Assembly: GCF_016773205.1 (NCBI RefSeq)
Contig: NZ_JAETWB010000001.1
Location: 1,302,001-1,366,000, forward strand
DNA: 64,000 bases
Direction of reading: 5' to 3'
Origin: Belnapia arida
GTDB lineage: Bacteria > Pseudomonadota > Alphaproteobacteria > Acetobacterales > Acetobacteraceae
Positions 8,123-17,784 of this stretch are shown in pieces (within the stretch, counting starts at the first letter, position 1; each line of letters begins with the position of its first letter). The position numbers and the translations under genes were made by a program. The notes below the pieces were generated by a model. It saw only the letters and a program-made list of their open reading frames with translations. It was not told the origin of the DNA and searched no databases.

Positions 8123-9235
8123 ATGAAGACGCGCGCGGCGGTGGCCTGGGCGGCGGGGAAGCCGCTGAGCATCGAGACCATCGAGATCGAGGGGCCGAAG
8201 CCGGGCGAGGTGCTCGTCGAGGTCATGGCGACCGGCCTCTGCCATACCGACCAGTACACGCTGAGCGGGCGGGACCCGGAAGGGCTGTTCCCGGCAATCC
8301 TCGGACATGAGGGGGCGGGCATCGTGCGCGAGGTGGGCGCAGGCGTGACCAGCCTGAAGCCGGGCGACCATGTCATCCCGCTTTACACGCCGGAATGCCG
8401 GCAGTGCAAAACCTGCCTCAGCCAACGCAGCAATCTCTGCACGGCGATCCGGGCGACGCAGGGCAAGGGGCTGATGCCGGACGGGACGAGCCGCTTCTCC
8501 TGCGAGGGGACGCAGGTGATGCACTACATGGGGTGCTCGACCTTCGCCAACTTCACCGTGCTGCCGGAGATCGCGCTGGCGAAGATCCGGGAAGACGCGC
8601 CCTTCGACAAGATCTGCTACATCGGTTGTGGCGTGACGACGGGCGTCGGGGCCGTCATCAACACGGCGAAGGTCTGGCCGGGGGCGAATGTCGCGGTCTT
8701 CGGGCTCGGCGGAATCGGGCTCAACGTGCTGCAGGGCGCCAGGATGGTTGGCGCCGACAAGATCATCGGCATCGACCTGAATCCGGCGCGGGAGGCGATG
8801 GCGCGGCAATTCGGGATGACGCATTTCATCAACCCGAGCGAGGTCGGCGCGGACAAGGTCGTGCAGGCGATCGTCGACCTGACGGGCGGCGGGGCCGACT
8901 TCTCCTTCGAGTGCATCGGCAACACCAAGGTGATGCGGCAGGCGCTGGAGTGCACGCATCGCGGCTGGGGCGAGAGCATCATCATCGGCGTCGCCGGCGC
9001 GGGCGAGGAGATCAGCACCCGGCCCTTCCAGCTCGTCACCGGGCGGAACTGGCGCGGCACCGCCTTCGGGGGCGCGCGCGGGCGGACCGACGTGCCGAAG
9101 ATCGTCGACTGGTACATGGAGGGGAAGATCGACATCGACAGCCTGATCACCCACACCATGCCGCTCGACCAGATCAACCATGGCTTCGAGCTGATGGAGC
9201 GGGGCGAGAGCATCCGCAGCGTGGTCGTCTACTGA
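8123..9235 (+). CDS. frmA: S-(hydroxymethyl)glutathione dehydrogenase / class III alcohol dehydrogenase
   Basis: This is a zinc- and NAD-dependent enzyme that oxidises S-hydroxymethylglutathione (formaldehyde plus glutathione) to S-formylglutathione, and can also reduce S-nitrosoglutathione. The 370-residue length is right for class III ADH. Visible are [15 protein letters not shown] (catalytic zinc Cys), GHEGAGIV (zinc His/Glu), the structural zinc cluster [15 protein letters not shown], the third catalytic-zinc Cys in [10 protein letters not shown], and the Rossmann motif GLGGIG. The ATG at 8123 is chosen because homologues begin MKTRAAVAW. No S-formylglutathione hydrolase or frmR regulator is adjacent. 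The stop overlaps the start of the following Bug receptor by one base, an unusual partnership. Confidence 0.95.
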   Translation: MKTRAAVAWAAGKPLSIETIEIEGPKPGEVLVEVMATGLCHTDQYTLSGRDPEGLFPAILGHEGAGIVREVGAGVTSLKPGDHVIPLYTPECRQCKTCLSQRSNLCTAIRATQGKGLMPDGTSRFSCEGTQVMHYMGCSTFANFTVLPEIALAKIREDAPFDKICYIGCGVTTGVGAVINTAKVWPGANVAVFGLGGIGLNVLQGARMVGADKIIGIDLNPAREAMARQFGMTHFINPSEVGADKVVQAIVDLTGGGADFSFECIGNTKVMRQALECTHRGWGESIIIGVAGAGEEISTRPFQLVTGRNWRGTAFGGARGRTDVPKIVDWYMEGKIDIDSLITHTMPLDQINHGFELMERGESIRSVVVY

Positions 9236-10200
9236 TGCAGAGGCGCGCGCTGCTGGCGGGGCTGCTGGCGGCGCCCGCGGTCGCGCGCGCCGAGGGACCC
9301 TTCCCCGACCGGCCGATCCGGCTGGTCATCCCCTGGCCGCCGGGCGGGACGAACGACATCGTCGGGCGGCTGGTCAGCGAGGGGATGGCGGCGAGGCTCG
9401 GGCAGCCGGTCGTCATCGAGAACCGCGGCGGGGCGGGCGGCATGCTGGGGGCGGAGGTCGTCGCCAAGGCGACGCCGGACGGCTACACGCTGGTGCTCGG
9501 CGGCAGCGGGAGCCTCACCATCACCAGCCTGGTGCAGGCGCGGGTGCCCTATGACGTCGCCACCGCCTTCGCGCCCATCGGGCTGATGGGCGTCGGGCCG
9601 AACGTCATCACCGTGCACCCCTCGGTCGCAGCGAGGAACCTGCGGGAGCTGCAGGCGGTGGCAAGGGCGGCGCCGGTGCCGCTCTCCTATGCCTCGCCGG
9701 GGGTGGGGAGCACGGGGCATGCGGCGGGGGCGATGATCGCGCAGGCGCTCGACGTGCCGATGGAGCACATCCCCTATCGCGGCACCGGCCCGGCGCTGAA
9801 CGACCTGATTGCCGGGCGGGTGCAGGTCTTCACCAATGCGCTGGCGCCCTTGCAGCCGCATATCCGGTCGGGCGCGGCGCGGGCGCTGGCGATCGCCGGG
9901 CGGCAGCGGAGCAGCGCCATGCCGGAGCTGCCGACGACGGGCGAGCAGGGCTTCCCACAGATCGAGGCGGCGACCTGGTTCGGGCTGCTGGCGACGGGTG
10001 GGACGGCGCCGGAGCGCATCGCGCGGCTGCACGCGGCGCTGAACGCGGCGCTCGAGGATGCGGAGATCCGGCGCCGGCTGTTGGAGGGCGGCCTGGAGGT
10101 GGAGCCGAGCGCCAGCCCGGAGGAGTTCACGCGCTTCTTTGCCGAGGACCGGGCGCGCTGGGCGCCGGTGGTGCAGCGCGCGGGAATGCGAGTGGACTGA
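9235..10200 (+). CDS. Tripartite tricarboxylate transporter (Bug/TctC) receptor
   Basis: This is a periplasmic solute-binding protein of the Bug/TctC family, which bind carboxylates and other small acids for tripartite TctABC transporters. The leader is [19 protein letters not shown], with a twin-Arg near its start and an ARA cleavage-type site. The mature protein shows the family hallmarks PIRLVIPWPPGGTNDIVGR, GQPVVIENRGGAGG, ATPDGYTLVLG, YASPGVGSTGH and IPYRGTGPALNDLIAG. At 321 residues it is of family length. It overlaps the frmA stop by one base. No TctA or TctB membrane component is present in the window, so it is an orphan receptor or shares a distant permease. Confidence 0.93.
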   Translation: MQRRALLAGLLAAPAVARAEGPFPDRPIRLVIPWPPGGTNDIVGRLVSEGMAARLGQPVVIENRGGAGGMLGAEVVAKATPDGYTLVLGGSGSLTITSLVQARVPYDVATAFAPIGLMGVGPNVITVHPSVAARNLRELQAVARAAPVPLSYASPGVGSTGHAAGAMIAQALDVPMEHIPYRGTGPALNDLIAGRVQVFTNALAPLQPHIRSGAARALAIAGRQRSSAMPELPTTGEQGFPQIEAATWFGLLATGGTAPERIARLHAALNAALEDAEIRRRLLEGGLEVEPSASPEEFTRFFAEDRARWAPVVQRAGMRVD

Positions 10201-10216
10201 GCGGCCCCTCCCCGGC

Positions 10217-11938
10217 TCAGGCCTCGATATGACCGAAGTCGGAGGTCTCCCGCGGCGAGCCCATACGGGCGCCGCGGCGCAACCCGGCCTGGATGCGGTC
10301 AATGAGTTCCGTCCGCTTGTAGGGCTTGCCCAGCACTTCCAGCGCGATCGCCTGCGGTCCGTCGATCGACATCTCGTCATTATAGCCTGTCGTCAGGATG
10401 ACCGGTGTCGCGGCGGAGCGTGCGCGCACCTGCTCGGCCAGCACCAGCCCGTTCGCGCCGCCCGGCATCAGCACATCGGAGAAGACGAGGTCGAAGGGAT
10501 CGCCGGCGGCGGCGGCCTCGTCGAAGGAGCGGAGCGCTTCCTCGGCGCTGTGCGCGGTGGCGACCCGGTAGCCTGTCTCGGCCAGCGCGTCCCGCGCCAT
10601 CTCCGCGATCTCGCGGCCGTCGTCCACCACGAGGATCAGCGGCACGCGGGCAACCTCGTCGACCGCCCTCGCCTGATAGCCGGTCGGCGCGGCGCCTTCC
10701 GCCGCCTCTTCGGGAATGTGGCGCGGGAAGATCATCCGCACGGTGGTGCCCTCGCCCAGCTCGCTCTCGATTTCCAGCCGGCCGCCCGATTGCTGCACGA
10801 AGCCATGCACCATGGCGAGGCCGAGCCCAGTTCCGTGCTGCGGCCCCTTGGTGGTGAAGAAGGGTTCCGTCGCCCGCGCCCGGACATGGGAGGGCATGCC
10901 CACCCCCTCGTCGGTGACGCAGAGCAGTACGTAGTCGCCGGGCTCGAGGTGCCGCGCGGCGGCGTCGCCGTTCAGGTGGACGGCGCGGGTGGTGATGGTG
11001 ATCGCGCCGCCGCCGGGCGAGGCGTCGCGGGCATTCACCACGATGTTGAGCAGCGCCATCTCGAGGTGGTTCACATCGACCCTCACCAGCGGCAGGCGCT
11101 GCTGCAGGCTGAGATGCAGCTCCGTCTTGTCGCCGACCGAGGTATTCAGCAGTTCCGAGAAGGAATTCACCAGGCTGGTGAGGTCGACGCCCCTGGGCTC
11201 CAGCCGGGTGCGCCGGGCGAAGGCGAGAAGCTGGCGGGTCAGCTTGGTGCCGCGCTCGGTGGCGGCGATGGCGGCCTTGTGGAATCGCTCGAAGGCACTG
11301 TCGTCGTGGCGTTTCGTCTTCAGCCGCTCGAGACTGCCGTCGATGACGTGGAGCAGGTTGTTGAAGTCATGCGCCAGGCCGGCGGTGAGCTGGCCGATGG
11401 CTTCCATCTTCTGCGCCTGGCGCAGCGACTGCTCGCTCTCGCGCCGCTTGGAGACGTCGAGCTGGGAGGCGAAGAAGAAGATCAGTTCCCCGTCCCGGTC
11501 GAAGACGGGGCCCATGAAGATGGCGTTCCAGAAGGGCGTGCCGTCGCGCCGGTAGTTCAGGATTTCGAGGGCGGTGGGGCGGCGCTCCTGAATCGCCTCA
11601 CGCATTTGGCGGACTGAGGCGGGGTCGGTCCCGGTGCCCTGGAGGAAGCGGCAGTTGCGGCCGACGACCTCCGCCTCCTCGTAGCCGGTGAGGTCGAGGA
11701 AGGCGTTGTTGGCGAAGGCGATGGGGCAGTCCTCCTGGCGCGGGTCGGCCAGGATCATCGGCATGCGCGTCATCTCGACGGCGGCGAAGAAGACGCTGCC
11801 GCGCTCATCGAGGGTGGTGTCGGAGATTTCCGCCTGGCGCCAGTGGTGAAGGCCGGGACGGCCCAGTGGTTCCAACGCGCCCTGGTCCATGGAGGCGTCC
11901 GCGGGGACGCCGGCGGCCGTCTCGGTCGGGTCAGTCAA
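10217..11938 (-). CDS. LOV-domain hybrid sensor histidine kinase with receiver domain
   Basis: This is a predicted blue-light (flavin) responsive hybrid kinase. From the proposed start, the LOV/PAS domain covers about residues 48-165. It contains the photo-adduct motif GRNCRFLQG with Cys96, plus the flavin-contacting Asn128 (NYRRDG), Asn138 (FWN) and Gln159 (SQLDV). A HisKA dimerisation helix with His190 (GLAHDFNN) and an HATPase domain (NARDASPGGG, DEGVGM, GTGLGLAM) follow. A receiver domain (about 445-565) has VVDDGRE, a phospho-acceptor Asp in SDVLMPG, and LGKPY. I chose the TTG at 11938 because a TGGAGATCCT ribosome binding site precedes it; the ATG at 11890 is the alternative, and the frame stays open up to 12196. 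There is no transmembrane segment and no output regulator beside it. Confidence 0.9.
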   Translation of the reverse strand: MTDPTETAAGVPADASMDQGALEPLGRPGLHHWRQAEISDTTLDERGSVFFAAVEMTRMPMILADPRQEDCPIAFANNAFLDLTGYEEAEVVGRNCRFLQGTGTDPASVRQMREAIQERRPTALEILNYRRDGTPFWNAIFMGPVFDRDGELIFFFASQLDVSKRRESEQSLRQAQKMEAIGQLTAGLAHDFNNLLHVIDGSLERLKTKRHDDSAFERFHKAAIAATERGTKLTRQLLAFARRTRLEPRGVDLTSLVNSFSELLNTSVGDKTELHLSLQQRLPLVRVDVNHLEMALLNIVVNARDASPGGGAITITTRAVHLNGDAAARHLEPGDYVLLCVTDEGVGMPSHVRARATEPFFTTKGPQHGTGLGLAMVHGFVQQSGGRLEIESELGEGTTVRMIFPRHIPEEAAEGAAPTGYQARAVDEVARVPLILVVDDGREIAEMARDALAETGYRVATAHSAEEALRSFDEAAAAGDPFDLVFSDVLMPGGANGLVLAEQVRARSAATPVILTTGYNDEMSIDGPQAIALEVLGKPYKRTELIDRIQAGLRRGARMGSPRETSDFGHIEA

Positions 11939-12020
11939 ACAGGATCTCCAACGGCGAATCCGGCCTGCTGGAGGCCAGTGCATGGGACAGATAAGGCTCT
12001 CGGGTGCTTTGACCAGATGA

Positions 12021-12055
12021 TCCTCCGCACATCGGTGGGTTGATGCCACGGAGGA
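12021..12055. promoter_or_regulatory. Stem-loop in the divergent promoter region of the LOV kinase and a Bug receptor
   Basis: TCCTCCG (12021-12027) and CGGAGGA (12049-12055) are perfect 7-bp arms. Inside them CATC and GATG (12030-12033, 12042-12045) form a second 4-bp stem around GGTGGGTT. The region also holds the smaller palindrome CGTTCTGCGGAACG near 12160. It could be an operator or leader structure for either divergent gene. Confidence 0.35.
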
Positions 12056-12213
12056 GACTTTCACCCGCTTTGCCTGTCGGATACCGGTCTCGCAACGGCA
12101 AAGCGGAACGTATACGGTGCACTCTGTCGCGAGATCCGATGCGGTGCCCGGCTGGCCGCGTTCTGCGGAACGACCTATTCTCATCACACAAAACAAAACG
12201 GGGAAGCGTTGCC

Positions 12214-13191
12214 GTGGATCGTCGTACCCTTCTGCTCACCGGCGCGGGGCTTGCCGCTCCGCGCATTGGCCTCGCCCAGGCGCAAGGCCCCTACCCTTCC
12301 CGCCCGGTGCGGCTCATCGTTCCCTGGCCGCCGGGGCAGGCGACCGACCTCATGGCGCGGGTTGCGGCGCAGCAGGTCGCGGCGCAATGGGGGCAGACCA
12401 TCGTGCCGGACAACAAGGCGGGCGCGGGCGGAATGATCGGGACGGATGCGGTCGCCAAGGCGGCGCCGGACGGCTACACCATCCTCGCCGCCTCGACCGG
12501 GCCGATCACCACGGCGCCGCTGGTGCAGCGCACACCCTATGATCCCGAGAAGGATTTCGCGCCGGTCGCGATGATCGGCATCTCGCCCTACCTGCTGACG
12601 GTGACGAACAATTTCCCGGCAAAGGACACGGCGGAGTTCATCCGCGTGGTCAAGGCCAATCCGGGCAAGTTCACCTATGCCTCCTCCGGCACCGGGGCGG
12701 CGGCGCACCTCATCACCCTGATGTTCCTAAGCCGGACGGGGCTGCTGGACACCGTCCACATCCCCTTCCAGGGGAGTGGGCCGGCCCTGACCTCGGTCGT
12801 CGCGGGGCAGGTGGATTTCGCCATCGACACGCTGGCGGCGACGGGGCCGCTGGTGAAGCAGGGGGCGCTGCGCGCGCTAGGCATCACGCTCGGGGCGGGG
12901 AGCCCGCTGGCGCCAGGCATCGCGCCGCTCGGCAGCGTGCCGGAGGCGGCGGGCTTCGATGTCGGGGCTTTCGGCGGGTACATGATGCCGGCGGGGACGC
13001 CGCCGGAGATCGTGGCGAAGCTCGCCGAGGAGACCGGGCGGGCGATGGCGACGGATGAGGTGCGCTCGCGTCTCGCCGCCATCGGCTTCCAGCCGGAGCC
13101 GCGCGGTACGGCCGAGTTCACCGCCTTCCTCAAGACCCATCGGGAGCAGTTCCGCCAGGTGATCGAGGCGAACCGCATCCGGGTGGAATAA
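12214..13191 (+). CDS. Tripartite tricarboxylate transporter (Bug/TctC) receptor
   Basis: This second Bug-family periplasmic binding protein has 325 residues. Translation probably starts at the GTG at 12214, preceded by GGGGAA at suitable spacing, giving the leader VDRRTLLLTGAGLAAPRI and then a LAQAQ cleavage-type site. The RR pair followed by hydrophobic residues suggests Tat export. Family motifs are PVRLIVPWPPGQATDLMAR, PDNKAGAGGMIG, AAPDGYTILA, YASSGTGAAAHL and IPFQGSGPALTSVVAGQVDF. It is divergent from the LOV kinase, across 275 bp of regulatory DNA, and is followed by a family-5 solute-binding protein. No TctAB genes are nearby. The ligand is unknown. Confidence 0.92.
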   Translation: MDRRTLLLTGAGLAAPRIGLAQAQGPYPSRPVRLIVPWPPGQATDLMARVAAQQVAAQWGQTIVPDNKAGAGGMIGTDAVAKAAPDGYTILAASTGPITTAPLVQRTPYDPEKDFAPVAMIGISPYLLTVTNNFPAKDTAEFIRVVKANPGKFTYASSGTGAAAHLITLMFLSRTGLLDTVHIPFQGSGPALTSVVAGQVDFAIDTLAATGPLVKQGALRALGITLGAGSPLAPGIAPLGSVPEAAGFDVGAFGGYMMPAGTPPEIVAKLAEETGRAMATDEVRSRLAAIGFQPEPRGTAEFTAFLKTHREQFRQVIEANRIRVE

Positions 13192-13243
13192 TCCGGCTGG
13201 CATGGGGCGTGCTTCGGCTACGGCAGACAGCCGGAGCCAGGAC

Positions 13244-14899
13244 ATGCCCCCTTCCCTTGCCATCGGGCGCCGCCCGCTTGCCGCCCTCGGTTTCGCCGGG
13301 CTGACCGGCGCCGGGCCGGCGCGGGCGGCGGAGAAGGTGGTGCGGGTGGCGATGACCGCCGGCGACATCCCGAAGACGCATGGCCAGCCGGACCAGGCCT
13401 TCGAGGGCGTGCGGGTCGCCGGCCTCACCCTCTACGACGCGCTGACCGCCTGGGATTACGAGACGGGGACGCGCATCGCCCCAGCGCTGGCGACCGATTG
13501 GGCGGTCGATCCGGCGGACCGGACGAAATGGGTGTTCCGGCTGCGGCCGGGCGTGCGCTTCCATGACGGCTCAGCCTTCGATGCCGAGGCGGTGGTCTGG
13601 AACCTGCGCAAGGTGCTCGACAAGGAGGCGCCGCATTTCGATGCGAGCCAGGTGGGCTTCACCCTCTCGCGCATGCCGACGCTGCGGGCGGGGCGGGCGA
13701 TCGACGCGCTGACGGTCGAGCTGGTCACCGCCGAGCCGGATGCCTTCCTGCCGCTCAACATCGCCAACCTCTTCATCGCCTCGCCGGCCCAATGGGCGGC
13801 GAAGCTGGCGGCAGTGCCGGCGGAGGTGGCAGACCCGGCGCAGCGGGCGATCCGCGCCTGGGAGGCTTTCAGCCTCGACCCTTCCGGGACCGGCGCATTC
13901 CGGCTGGCGCGGCTGGTGCCGCGGCAGCGGCTGGAGCTGGTGCGCAACGCAGCCTACTGGGACCGGGCGCGGGTGCCGAAGCTTGACCGGCTGGTCTTCC
14001 TGCCCGTGCCGGATACCAGCGCGCGAACGGCGGCCCTGCTGTCCGGCCGGGTGGATTGGATCGAGGCGCCGCCGCCGGATGCGGCGCCCTCGATCCGGGC
14101 GCGGGGCTTCAACATCGTCACCAGCGCCATGGCGCATGTCTGGCCCTGGCAGCTCTCGATGCTGGAGGGCTCGCCCTGGCGCGACCGGCGGGTGCGGCAT
14201 GCGGCCAACCTCGCCATCGACCGCGAGGAGCTTGTGCTGCTGAACGGGGGGCTGGCGGAGCCGGCCTTCGGCCAGGTGCGGCGGGGGCATCCCTGGTTCG
14301 GCGAGCCGGGCTTCGTGCTGCGGCACGACCTCGCCGAGGCGCGGCGGCTGATGATGGAGGCGGGCTATTCGGCGCAGCGGCCGGCCCAGGTGAAGGTGCT
14401 CGTCACCTCGGTCGGCTCGGGGCAGATGCAGTCGCTGGCCATGAACGAGGCGATCCAGGCGGCACTGGCGCGGGCCTTCTTCGAGGTGTGCTTCGAGGTG
14501 CTGGAGTGGGGCACGCTCTTCGCCAATTGGCGCGAGGGGCCGCGGGCGCCGGTGGCGCGCGGGGCGACGGCGACGAATGTCTCGATCGCCACCATCGATC
14601 CCTTCTTCGCGGTGGCGCGCTTCGCCGACTCGCGGATGGCGCCGCCGGTGTCCAACAATTGGGGCTTCGTCAGCGACCCGGAGCTCGACCGGCTGACGGC
14701 GGCGGCGCGCACCAGCTTCGATGCGGCGGAGCGCGACGCGGCGCTCGCGCGGCTGCATGCGCGGCTGGTGGAGGAGGCCTGCTTCGTCTGGTTCGTGCAC
14801 GACGTGTCGCCGCGGGCCATCAGCGCGCGGATCAGCGGCTATGCGGCGCCGAACGGCTTCTATGTCGATTGGTCGCGGCTGGATATCGCCGCCGGGTAG
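13244..14899 (+). CDS. ABC transporter substrate-binding protein, family 5 (peptide/opine/nickel type)
   Basis: This 551-residue extracytoplasmic binding protein belongs to the SBP_bac_5 group, which captures oligopeptides, opines, glutathione or nickel chelates for ABC importers. The leader carries an RR pair (AIGRRPLAALGFAGL) and an ARA cleavage-type site. The mature part has typical features: TLYDALTAWDYETGT, LATDWAVDPADRTKWVFRLR, GVRFHDGSAFDAEAVVWNL, DPSGTGAF and a late segment with DPELDRLTAAART. The ATG at 13244 is preferred over 13202 because a GGAG and an AGGA lie just upstream. The usual DppBCDF-type permease and ATPases do not follow; the next gene is pepN, so this receptor is orphaned here. 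The peptidase downstream makes a peptide ligand plausible but unproven. Confidence 0.88.
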   Translation: MPPSLAIGRRPLAALGFAGLTGAGPARAAEKVVRVAMTAGDIPKTHGQPDQAFEGVRVAGLTLYDALTAWDYETGTRIAPALATDWAVDPADRTKWVFRLRPGVRFHDGSAFDAEAVVWNLRKVLDKEAPHFDASQVGFTLSRMPTLRAGRAIDALTVELVTAEPDAFLPLNIANLFIASPAQWAAKLAAVPAEVADPAQRAIRAWEAFSLDPSGTGAFRLARLVPRQRLELVRNAAYWDRARVPKLDRLVFLPVPDTSARTAALLSGRVDWIEAPPPDAAPSIRARGFNIVTSAMAHVWPWQLSMLEGSPWRDRRVRHAANLAIDREELVLLNGGLAEPAFGQVRRGHPWFGEPGFVLRHDLAEARRLMMEAGYSAQRPAQVKVLVTSVGSGQMQSLAMNEAIQAALARAFFEVCFEVLEWGTLFANWREGPRAPVARGATATNVSIATIDPFFAVARFADSRMAPPVSNNWGFVSDPELDRLTAAARTSFDAAERDAALARLHARLVEEACFVWFVHDVSPRAISARISGYAAPNGFYVDWSRLDIAAG

Positions 14900-14934
14900 G
14901 AAGGCGGGGCGTCGTTGCGGGCGGGGGTTGCCCG

Positions 14935-14968
14935 TGACGGGGCGGGGCTTCTGACGGGGCGGGGCTTC
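14935..14968. repeat. 17-bp tandem repeat, two copies
   Basis: The word TGACGGGGCGGGGCTTC is present twice head to tail in the 263-bp gap before pepN. Nothing else in this gap (14900-15162) looks like a gene. It may be a slippage product or a pair of protein-binding sites. Confidence 0.6.
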
Positions 14969-15162
14969 GGGCTGCGTCGCCTTGCCGGGGAGCCATGGGG
15001 CGGCTCACGCTTTGAGCCATCGTCCGGTCGAGCGCCTGTCTGCGGCCAGATTCTGCCGCCTGTTCGGGATTTGCCCTGGCACATTGGCCATGCGGACCCG
15101 ATTTTCCGCAGGCTCGAGATTGTGCTGCGCCGGTTGGGCGCGTGATGGACTGGATACGAGAC

Positions 15163-17784
15163 ATGCCCGATAGCGCTCCGCAGACGACCCGCCGGGCCGA
15201 TTACCGGCCACCGGCCTTCCACATCGATACGGTGGAGCTGGAATTCCGGCTCGATCCGGCGGCGACGTTGGTGCGGGCACGGCTGGCCTTCCGGCGGAAT
15301 GGGCCGGGGGAGTTCCGGCTGGACGGGGATGGGCTGACGCTGCTGGAGGCGAGGCTCGACGGGGTGGCGCTGGCGGAGGAACGGACGAGGCTCGGCGCAG
15401 ATGGGTCGCTGACCATCGGCGATGCGCCCGACCAGGGCGTGCTGGAGACGCTGGTGCGGATCGCGCCGGAGAAGAACACCGAGCTGTCGGGGCTCTATAC
15501 CTCGGGGGGGAATTTCTACACGCAATGCGAGGCGGAGGGGTTCCGGCGCATCACCTTCTTCCCCGACCGGCCGGATGTGATGGCGCGCTTCACCGTGACA
15601 CTCCATGGCGACAAGGCACGGTGCCCGGTGCTGCTGTCGAATGGCAATCCGGACGGCACGGGCGATAGGGAGGACGGGACGCATTGGGCGCGCTGGGTCG
15701 ATCCGCATCCGAAGCCGAGCTACCTCTTCGCCCTGGTCGCGGGCGACCTTGTTGCGGTGCGCGACCGCTTCGTCACCCGCTCCGGGCGGGATGTGGCGCT
15801 CAACATCTGGGTGCGGCGGGGCGACGAGGATCGCTGCGGGCATGCGATGGACAGCCTCATCCGCAGCATGCGCTGGGACGAGGAAGTGTTTGGGCTGGAA
15901 TACGACCTCGACGTGTTCAACATCGCCGCCGTCTCCGACTTCAACATGGGGGCAATGGAGAACAAGGGGCTCAACGTCTTCAACACCAAATATGTGCTCG
16001 CCCGGCCGGAGACGGCAACGGATGGCGACTACCAGGGCATCGAGACCGTCATCGCGCATGAGTATTTCCACAATTGGACGGGCAACCGCGTCACCTGCAG
16101 GGACTGGTTCCAGCTCTCGCTGAAGGAGGGGCTGACGGTCTTCCGCGACCAGGAGTTCAGCGCCGACCAGGGAAGCAGGGCGGTGAAGCGCATCCGCGAC
16201 GTGCGGGGGCTGCGGGCGGCGCAATTCCCGGAGGATGCGGGGCCAATGGCGCACCCCGTGCGGCCGGACAGCTACATCGAGATCGACAATTTCTACACGC
16301 CGACCGTCTACCAGAAGGGCGCGGAGGTGGTGCGGCTGATCCATACGCGGATCGGGCCGGCGGCCTTCCGCCGGGGGATGGATCTCTACATCGCGCGTTG
16401 CGACAACCGGGCGGTGACGATCGAGGATTTCGTCGCGGCGATGCAGGAGGCATCGGGGGTCGATCTCTCCTCCTTCATGGGCTGGTACGACCAGGCGGGG
16501 ACGCCGGAGCTCACCGCGGAGGACCGCTACGAGGCGGAGGCGCGGCGTTGGGTACTGACCCTGCGGCAGAGCCTGCCGGCGACGCCGGGGCAGCCGGTGA
16601 AGCATCCGGTGCCGGTTCCGGTCGCCATGGGGTTGCTCGATGCGGACGGGCGGGAAGTGCCGACGCGGCTCGAGGGTGAGAACGAGGCGAAGGCGGGGAC
16701 GCGGGTGGTGCTGCTCGAGCAGGCGGAGCAGAGCTTCATCTTCGAGGATGTGGACGGGCCGCCCGTCCCTTCCCTCCTCCGCGGCTTCTCGGCGCCGGTG
16801 AAGCTGAAGGGCGTGGCGCCGGAGCGGCTGCGCTTCCTCGCCGTGCACGACACCGATCCCTTCGTCCGCTGGGAAAGCGGGCTGCAATATGCCGCCGGGC
16901 TGATGCTCGGGATGGTGGCGGGGCATCTCCGCGGCGAGGCGCTCGGCTTCGATGCGGCGCTGGAGGAGGCGCTGCGCAACACGCTGCGCGCGGCGGAGGC
17001 GGACCCGGCCTTCGCTGCCGAGGCGCTGGCGTTGCCGGGCGAGGGTTTCGTCGCCGACCAGATGGAGGTGGCGGAGCCCGCTGCGGTGCATGCGGTGCGG
17101 GAGCATCTGCGGCGCGAGATCGGGCGGCGCTGTGGGGATGTGCTGCGCGAGGCCTATCAGGCGCTGTCGGAGGCAGGCGAGTATCGCATCGACGGAAGCA
17201 GCATCGGGCGGCGGGCGCTGCGCAATGCCTGCCTCGCCTATCTCGTGGCCGCCGGCGAGACCGGTCTGGCCGAGGCGCAGTACCGGGAGGCAGGCAACAT
17301 GACGGACCGGCTGGCGGCGCTCTCGCTGCTGGCCGGTTCCGAGGGCTCGGCGCGTGAGGGGCCGCTCGCCGATTTCCACGCGCGCTGGCGGGGCGACGAC
17401 CTGGTGCTCGACAAGTGGTTCTCGATCCAGGCGATGTCCTCGCGGGCGGATGCGATGGCGGCGGTCAGGGCGCTCTACGGGCATGCGGATTTCGACCTGC
17501 GCAACCCGAACCGGGCGCGGTCGCTGATCGGCGCCTTCGCCTCGGGGAACCCGCTGCACTTCCACCGGGAGGATGGCGAGGGGTATCGGTTCCTGGCGGA
17601 TGCGGTGGTCGCGCTCGACCCGATCAACGGCTCGATCGCGGCGCGGATGGTGGGTCCGCTCGGCCAGTGGCGGCGGCAGGCGCCGGGGCGGGCGGCGCTG
17701 ATGCGGCGCGAGTTGCAACGGGTGCTGGCGGTTCCGAAGCTCAGCAAGGGGACCTTCGAGAAGGCGTCGAAAGCACTGGCCTAG
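15163..17784 (+). CDS. pepN: Aminopeptidase N
   Basis: PepN is a cytoplasmic zinc metallo-aminopeptidase of the M1 family that removes N-terminal residues from peptides. The diagnostic substrate-anchoring motif GAMEN is in FNMGAMENKG, and the zinc motif HEYFHNW (HExxH) is followed 18 residues on by the third ligand Glu in SLKEGLTV. The order of an N-terminal beta domain (PAFHIDTVELEFRLD), the catalytic domain and a long helical C-terminal domain matches the bacterial PepN type. From the ATG at 15163 the protein has 873 residues, as expected; GTG 15142 and ATG 15145 are in-frame alternatives, but homologues align from the later Met (PDSAPQTTRRADYRPPAF). It is transcribed alone. Confidence 0.96.
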   Translation: MPDSAPQTTRRADYRPPAFHIDTVELEFRLDPAATLVRARLAFRRNGPGEFRLDGDGLTLLEARLDGVALAEERTRLGADGSLTIGDAPDQGVLETLVRIAPEKNTELSGLYTSGGNFYTQCEAEGFRRITFFPDRPDVMARFTVTLHGDKARCPVLLSNGNPDGTGDREDGTHWARWVDPHPKPSYLFALVAGDLVAVRDRFVTRSGRDVALNIWVRRGDEDRCGHAMDSLIRSMRWDEEVFGLEYDLDVFNIAAVSDFNMGAMENKGLNVFNTKYVLARPETATDGDYQGIETVIAHEYFHNWTGNRVTCRDWFQLSLKEGLTVFRDQEFSADQGSRAVKRIRDVRGLRAAQFPEDAGPMAHPVRPDSYIEIDNFYTPTVYQKGAEVVRLIHTRIGPAAFRRGMDLYIARCDNRAVTIEDFVAAMQEASGVDLSSFMGWYDQAGTPELTAEDRYEAEARRWVLTLRQSLPATPGQPVKHPVPVPVAMGLLDADGREVPTRLEGENEAKAGTRVVLLEQAEQSFIFEDVDGPPVPSLLRGFSAPVKLKGVAPERLRFLAVHDTDPFVRWESGLQYAAGLMLGMVAGHLRGEALGFDAALEEALRNTLRAAEADPAFAAEALALPGEGFVADQMEVAEPAAVHAVREHLRREIGRRCGDVLREAYQALSEAGEYRIDGSSIGRRALRNACLAYLVAAGETGLAEAQYREAGNMTDRLAALSLLAGSEGSAREGPLADFHARWRGDDLVLDKWFSIQAMSSRADAMAAVRALYGHADFDLRNPNRARSLIGAFASGNPLHFHREDGEGYRFLADAVVALDPINGSIAARMVGPLGQWRRQAPGRAALMRRELQRVLAVPKLSKGTFEKASKALA

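Noticed and set aside
12100-12213. GGAAC words as an EcfG general-stress promoter before the second Bug receptor.
   Set aside because: No GTT-type -10 element occurs at 16-17 bases from either GGAAC.
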